Shown here one piece after another: positions 5,835 through 8,712 of a DNA stretch of 8,712 nucleotides. Origin of the DNA: JACDBE01 sp051002015. Lineage in GTDB: Bacteria > Actinomycetota > Acidimicrobiia > Spongiisociales > UBA5794. The DNA lies in the NCBI GenBank assembly GCA_051002015.1, contig JBPCMS010000044.1:1-8712 (forward strand), written 5' to 3'. The position numbers were made by a program, and so were the translations under genes. Below the pieces are notes generated by a model, which ran no database searches, had not been told where the DNA came from, and worked only from the letters and a program-made list of their open reading frames with translations. Numbering within the stretch: the stretch's first letter is position 1; every line of letters starts with the position of its first letter.

Positions 5835-7210
5835 CCCTGCTCCTCGTCGGCCCTGGCTTTCCGTCGCTGAGCGTAGCCCGGCACCTCGCGCTGCTGCGAC
5901 CGGGTGACGGCGAGCGAATCGGGCGACACATCGCTGGTGATGACCGATCCCGCCCCGGTCCAGGCCCCGTCCCCTACCTCGACGGGGGCGACCAGCACCG
6001 TGTCCGATCCGATGCGCACCCCGTCGCCGATAACGGTGCGGTGCTTGCGGTACCCGTCGTAGTTGGCGGTGATGGTTCCCGCCCCGATGTTGCTGCCGGC
6101 GCCGATGGTGGCATCGCCCACGTACGACAGATGGGGGACCTTGGAACCGGGCCCAACCACCGAGCCCTTGATCTCCACGAAGGTACCCGCCTTGGAGGCC
6201 TCGTCGAGCACGGTGCCCTGGCGCAGGCTGACGAAGGGGCCCACCTCGGCGTTGCGGCCAATGGACGCCCCCCGCACCACGGCGTACCAGACCCTGGCGC
6301 CCTCGGCGACGGTGGTGTCGCTGATGTGGACCGACGGCCCGAGCTGGGCTCCCGACGCCACCGACGTCGCCCCGGCGAGGTGCACATCGCCCCACAGCCG
6401 CACGTCGGGGCTCAGCGTCACCGACACCGCGATGGAGACCCGACACGGGTCCTCGATGAAGACCCCCGCCTCCATCCACCCCGTGTTGATCCGGCGCCGC
6501 AGCTCGGCGGAGGCGGCCGCAAGCTGTTCGTGGGAGTTGACCCCGGCCCCCTCGGCAGCGTCGGCGACCATCGCCCCCACCGTGTGCCCGCCGGCGACGA
6601 GCACGCCGATGACATCGGTGAGGTAGCGCTCGCCCTGGGCGTTGCGGCTCCCCACGCCAGCCAGGGCCCGGTCGAGCAGCCCGGGATCGAAGGCGTACAC
6701 CGCGGTGTTGACCTCGGCGATCTTGCGCTGCTCGGCGGTGGCGTCGCCGTGCTCGACGATGGCGACGACCCCGCCCTGGTGGTCGCGGACCACCCTGCCG
6801 TAGCCGGTGGGCTCGTCGAGCTCGACACTGAGCACGGTGGCGGCGTCACCCCCGCGCAGGTGGGTATCGACCAGCCCGGCGATGGTCTCGGGGCGGATCA
6901 GCGGCATGTCGCCGGGGAGAACCACCACCACGTCGCACGGGTCGATCCGCTCCAGCCCGATGCCGGCGGCGTGGCCGGTGCCCAGCTGCTCGGTCTGCAG
7001 GGCGGTGACGGTCCCGTCGGGGAGAACGGCGGCGACGTCGTCCGCCTGATGGCCGACCACCACCACCACCTGGGATGCGCCGGCTCCGGTGGCGATACGG
7101 TGCATCCAGCCCACCAGCGGGAGCCCGGCGGCCTCGTGGAGCACCTTGGCCCTGCCCGAGTTCATCCTGGTGCCCTTGCCGGCGGCGAGCACGATGGCGT
7201 TGACGGTCAT
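5831..7210 (-). CDS. glmU: Bifunctional GlmU: UDP-GlcNAc pyrophosphorylase / GlcN-1-P acetyltransferase
   Basis: GlmU acetylates glucosamine-1-phosphate and then uridylylates it, producing UDP-GlcNAc for peptidoglycan in the cytoplasm. At 459 aa it has the usual two-domain length. The N-terminal nucleotidyltransferase shows LAAGKGTRM (8-16), QTEQLGTGHA (72-81), metal-binding D101 in GDMPL, YGR (137-139), EVNTA (166-170) and N225. The C-terminal left-handed beta-helix runs from about 250, with R330, K348, H360 (the catalytic base, E. coli His363), the SNIGAGTITANYDG segment (373-386) and S/G-rich hexapeptide turns. The catalytic residues looked for are present. Start ATG at 7208-7210 fits the family N-terminus; GAGGAG at 7214-7219 leaves only 3 nt, a short spacing. 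It overlaps prs by 4 bp and begins 41 bp after the tRNA-Gln 3' end. Confidence 0.98.
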   Translation of the reverse strand: MTVNAIVLAAGKGTRMNSGRAKVLHEAAGLPLVGWMHRIATGAGASQVVVVVGHQADDVAAVLPDGTVTALQTEQLGTGHAAGIGLERIDPCDVVVVLPGDMPLIRPETIAGLVDTHLRGGDAATVLSVELDEPTGYGRVVRDHQGGVVAIVEHGDATAEQRKIAEVNTAVYAFDPGLLDRALAGVGSRNAQGERYLTDVIGVLVAGGHTVGAMVADAAEGAGVNSHEQLAAASAELRRRINTGWMEAGVFIEDPCRVSIAVSVTLSPDVRLWGDVHLAGATSVASGAQLGPSVHISDTTVAEGARVWYAVVRGASIGRNAEVGPFVSLRQGTVLDEASKAGTFVEIKGSVVGPGSKVPHLSYVGDATIGAGSNIGAGTITANYDGYRKHRTVIGDGVRIGSDTVLVAPVEVGDGAWTGAGSVITSDVSPDSLAVTRSQQREVPGYAQRRKARADEEQG

Positions 7211-7251
7211 GATCTCCTCGGGGCCGATCGATCTCGGTCACGGGCGACGGT

Positions 7252-7326
7252 TGGCTGGGGGGACAGGACTCGAACCCGTACTGACGGGACCAAAACCCGT
7301 AGTGCTGCCAGTTACACCACCCCCCA
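7252..7326 (-). tRNA. tRNA-Gln (anticodon TTG)
   Basis: The minus strand folds as a complete 75-nt cloverleaf: acceptor TGGGGGG paired with CCCCCCA, D stem GTGT/GCAC, anticodon stem ACGGG/CCCGT around loop TTTTGGT (anticodon TTG, reading CAA and by wobble CAG), T stem ACGGG/CCTGT around TTCGAGT. Discriminator G73 and CCA are encoded (7252-7255). The weak U1-A72 pair with G73 is characteristic of glutamine tRNA. It lies between ispE and glmU on the same strand. Confidence 0.97.
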
Positions 7327-7340
7327 TCGGGGCGCGGCCG

Positions 7341-7346
7341 AGTGTA
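7341..7346 (-). promoter_or_regulatory. Possible -10 element upstream of tRNA-Gln
   Basis: The minus strand reads TACACT (4 of 6 to TATAAT) in the 35-bp gap after ispE. A start about 7 nt downstream would give a leader of roughly 8 nt before the tRNA. No recognisable -35 sits 16-18 bp upstream, where the sequence runs into the ispE 3' end. It could drive the tRNA and, by readthrough, glmU. Confidence 0.3.
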
Positions 7347-7361
7347 GAGGCTCCCCCGCCC

Positions 7362-8243
7362 TCAGCCGGTGCCGTCGCCCGCCTGGTCGTCTGGCGAGGG
7401 CAGCAGGGCCCATCCCTCGGCCACCGGGGCCAGCGCCTCGGCCGCCCGAGCGCCCCGCGGGGTGGCCAGCACCGCCGACGCGGCCTCGTCGCCATCGACG
7501 AAGAAGGCGAACAAAGAAGGACCGCTGCCGGACATCGCAACCGGGCGGCCCCACCGCTCCTCCAGCTCGTGGCGCCATTCGTCGACGGCGGGGGCGGCGG
7601 CGACCGCGGCCCGGTACAGGTCGTTGCGCAGCGGGGTGTGGTGGCGCAGACCGGGGGGCACGGCGGCCACCGGAATCGGAGTGCCCTGCGGCCCGCCAAG
7701 CTCGTCCCAGGTGCGGTACACCACCGGGGTGCTCAGCTCCACGGGGGGCACCACAACCGCCAGGGCGTAGCCGAGCACGGCGGGGACCGGGGTGACCACC
7801 TCGCCCCTGCCGGTGACCATGGCGGTCCCCCCGGTGAGGCAGAACGGCACGTCCGATCCGATCCCCGGGGCGAGCTCGCCGGGGAGGTCGGCGGGCCCCC
7901 CCAGCATCCGGCAGGCGAGGTGGAGGGCGGCGGCGGCGTCTGCGCTCCCCCCGCCGAGACCGGCGGCGACGGGGATCCGCTTGTCGAGCCGAAGGGTGAG
8001 TGCCCGGTTCGACCCGAGGCGTCGCCGGACCGCCTCGACCGCCCGCCACGCCGTGTTGCCGTCATCCTCGGGCACCGGGCCGCCGTCCCACCCGGTGATC
8101 CCGTCCTCACCTGCGCCCAGCTCGAGCCGGTCGCTCCAGCCGATCGACTGGAACAGACCGGCCAGTTCGTGGTAGCCGTCGGGGCGGAGCCGGTCGACGA
8201 TGAGACCGAGGTTGATCTTGGCGTTGGCGGTGGCCCCGATCAT
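7362..8243 (-). CDS. ispE: 4-diphosphocytidyl-2-C-methyl-D-erythritol kinase
   Basis: IspE phosphorylates the 2-hydroxyl of CDP-ME with ATP, the fourth step of the non-mevalonate (MEP) isoprenoid pathway. The 293-aa product is a GHMP kinase: AKINLGL at 8-14 with catalytic K9, DGYHEL (22-27), the ATP loop PVAAGLGGGSADAA (91-104), GSDVPFCL with catalytic D131, LRNDL (205-209) and the C-terminal MSGSGPSLFA (237-246). Length is normal for the family. Start ATG at 8241-8243 overlaps the rsmA stop as ATGA, and no separate Shine-Dalgarno is visible, so translation is probably coupled to rsmA. The pair ksgA-ispE is conserved in Actinobacteria. The C-terminal 20 residues after GWALLPSP are a variable tail. 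Confidence 0.97.
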   Translation of the reverse strand: MIGATANAKINLGLIVDRLRPDGYHELAGLFQSIGWSDRLELGAGEDGITGWDGGPVPEDDGNTAWRAVEAVRRRLGSNRALTLRLDKRIPVAAGLGGGSADAAAALHLACRMLGGPADLPGELAPGIGSDVPFCLTGGTAMVTGRGEVVTPVPAVLGYALAVVVPPVELSTPVVYRTWDELGGPQGTPIPVAAVPPGLRHHTPLRNDLYRAAVAAAPAVDEWRHELEERWGRPVAMSGSGPSLFAFFVDGDEAASAVLATPRGARAAEALAPVAEGWALLPSPDDQAGDGTG

Positions 8244-8712
8244 GGGGAACCGACCGCGGCGGCGAGGTCGAGGAACCGGCGGGGGCTGAGCGACTCGGGG
8301 CGGGCGGTCGGGTCGATCCCGGCCATGCGCAGCACGATCTCGGGGTGGTCGACGACGCCCACCAACGACCGGCGCAGCATCTTGCGCCGCCCGGCGAAGG
8401 CGGCGGCGGCGAGACGTTCCGCCCGGTCGGTGGCGGGGTCGGGCTCGATGCGGCACAGCTCGACCACCGCCGAGTCGACCGAGGGCGGGGGGACGAACAC
8501 CGACGGAGGGACCCGGAACAGCAGCGAGACCGTGCTGCGCAGGGCGGCGATCACCGACGGCACCCCGTAGGTGCGGCTTCCCGGTCCCGCCACCAGTCGG
8601 TCGGCGACCTGGCGCTGCACCATCACCACCATCCGCCCCACCTGCGGCACCGTCTGGAGGACGTCGAGGACCAGGCTGGTGCCGACCCCGTACGGCAGGT
8701 TGGCCACCAGCA
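8240..8712 (-). CDS. rsmA: 16S rRNA dimethyladenosine transferase RsmA/KsgA (5' end outside window)
   Basis: RsmA dimethylates two adjacent adenines near the 3' end of 16S rRNA (A1518 and A1519 in E. coli), using S-adenosylmethionine during late 30S assembly. Only the C-terminal 157 codons lie here; the gene continues past the right edge. The visible part begins with LVANLPYG, containing the catalytic NLPY (motif IV) that holds the target adenine. It continues with MVQRQVADRL and GSRTYGVPSV, then FRVPPSVFVPPPSVDSAVV, typical of the end of the Rossmann domain. The helical C-terminal domain contains AFAGRRKMLRRSL, the conserved F-x-x-R-R-K/R-x-L segment. The N-terminal SAM-binding glycine motif is not in view. 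The stop overlaps the ispE start. Confidence 0.96.
   Translation of the reverse strand, partial: LVANLPYGVGTSLVLDVLQTVPQVGRMVVMVQRQVADRLVAGPGSRTYGVPSVIAALRSTVSLLFRVPPSVFVPPPSVDSAVVELCRIEPDPATDRAERLAAAAFAGRRKMLRRSLVGVVDHPEIVLRMAGIDPTARPESLSPRRFLDLAAAVGSP

Noticed and set aside
7211..7251. Riboswitch or ribozyme upstream of glmU
   Set aside because: Only 41 bp separate the tRNA from the ATG and no structured element is visible.
6041..7795. 584-codon open frame on the plus strand over glmU, the tRNA and ispE
   Set aside because: It runs through a tRNA and two clear genes in antisense, and the product is low-complexity Gly/Arg/Pro/His-rich, a typical shadow.

Overview
This window is chromosomal DNA from a high-GC actinobacterium, most likely Acidimicrobiia or a related deep-branching lineage. 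The evidence is very GC-rich coding sequence with G/C third positions, a Prs protein with actinobacterial signatures (RQDKK, SPDxGRV), a long CTC-type bL25, and a gene order that matches the actinobacterial ksgA-ispE ... glmU-prs ... rplY-pth block. In Mycobacterium tuberculosis, as I recall it, that block is ksgA-ispE followed nearby by glmU-prsA-lpqT-rplY-pth. The class-level placement is inference.

Every gene lies on the minus strand, so transcription runs from high to low coordinates. In transcription order: the 3' part of rsmA/ksgA (cut by the right edge), ispE (4-bp ATGA overlap), a tRNA-Gln(TTG) with encoded CCA, glmU, prs (4-bp ATGA overlap), aceK (4-bp GTGA overlap), a GNAT acetyltransferase, rplY, pth, and a Thr-rich lipoprotein. 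A 145-bp gap upstream of rplY carries the best promoter and Shine-Dalgarno signals in the window. The left 139 bp holds no gene but three copies of a short repeat in direct and inverted orientation. No stretch over 300 bp lacks a gene.

Most of the content is housekeeping: 16S rRNA dimethylation (RsmA), MEP-pathway isoprenoid synthesis (IspE), UDP-GlcNAc synthesis (GlmU), PRPP synthesis (Prs), the 5S rRNA-binding protein bL25 and peptidyl-tRNA recycling (Pth). The outstanding accessory item is a full-length, motif-complete AceK (isocitrate dehydrogenase kinase/phosphatase), a family known mainly from Proteobacteria beside aceBA. Here it is translationally coupled to prs and followed by a COG3981-like acetyltransferase. 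I see no CRISPR array, insertion sequence, transposase, prophage or defence system.
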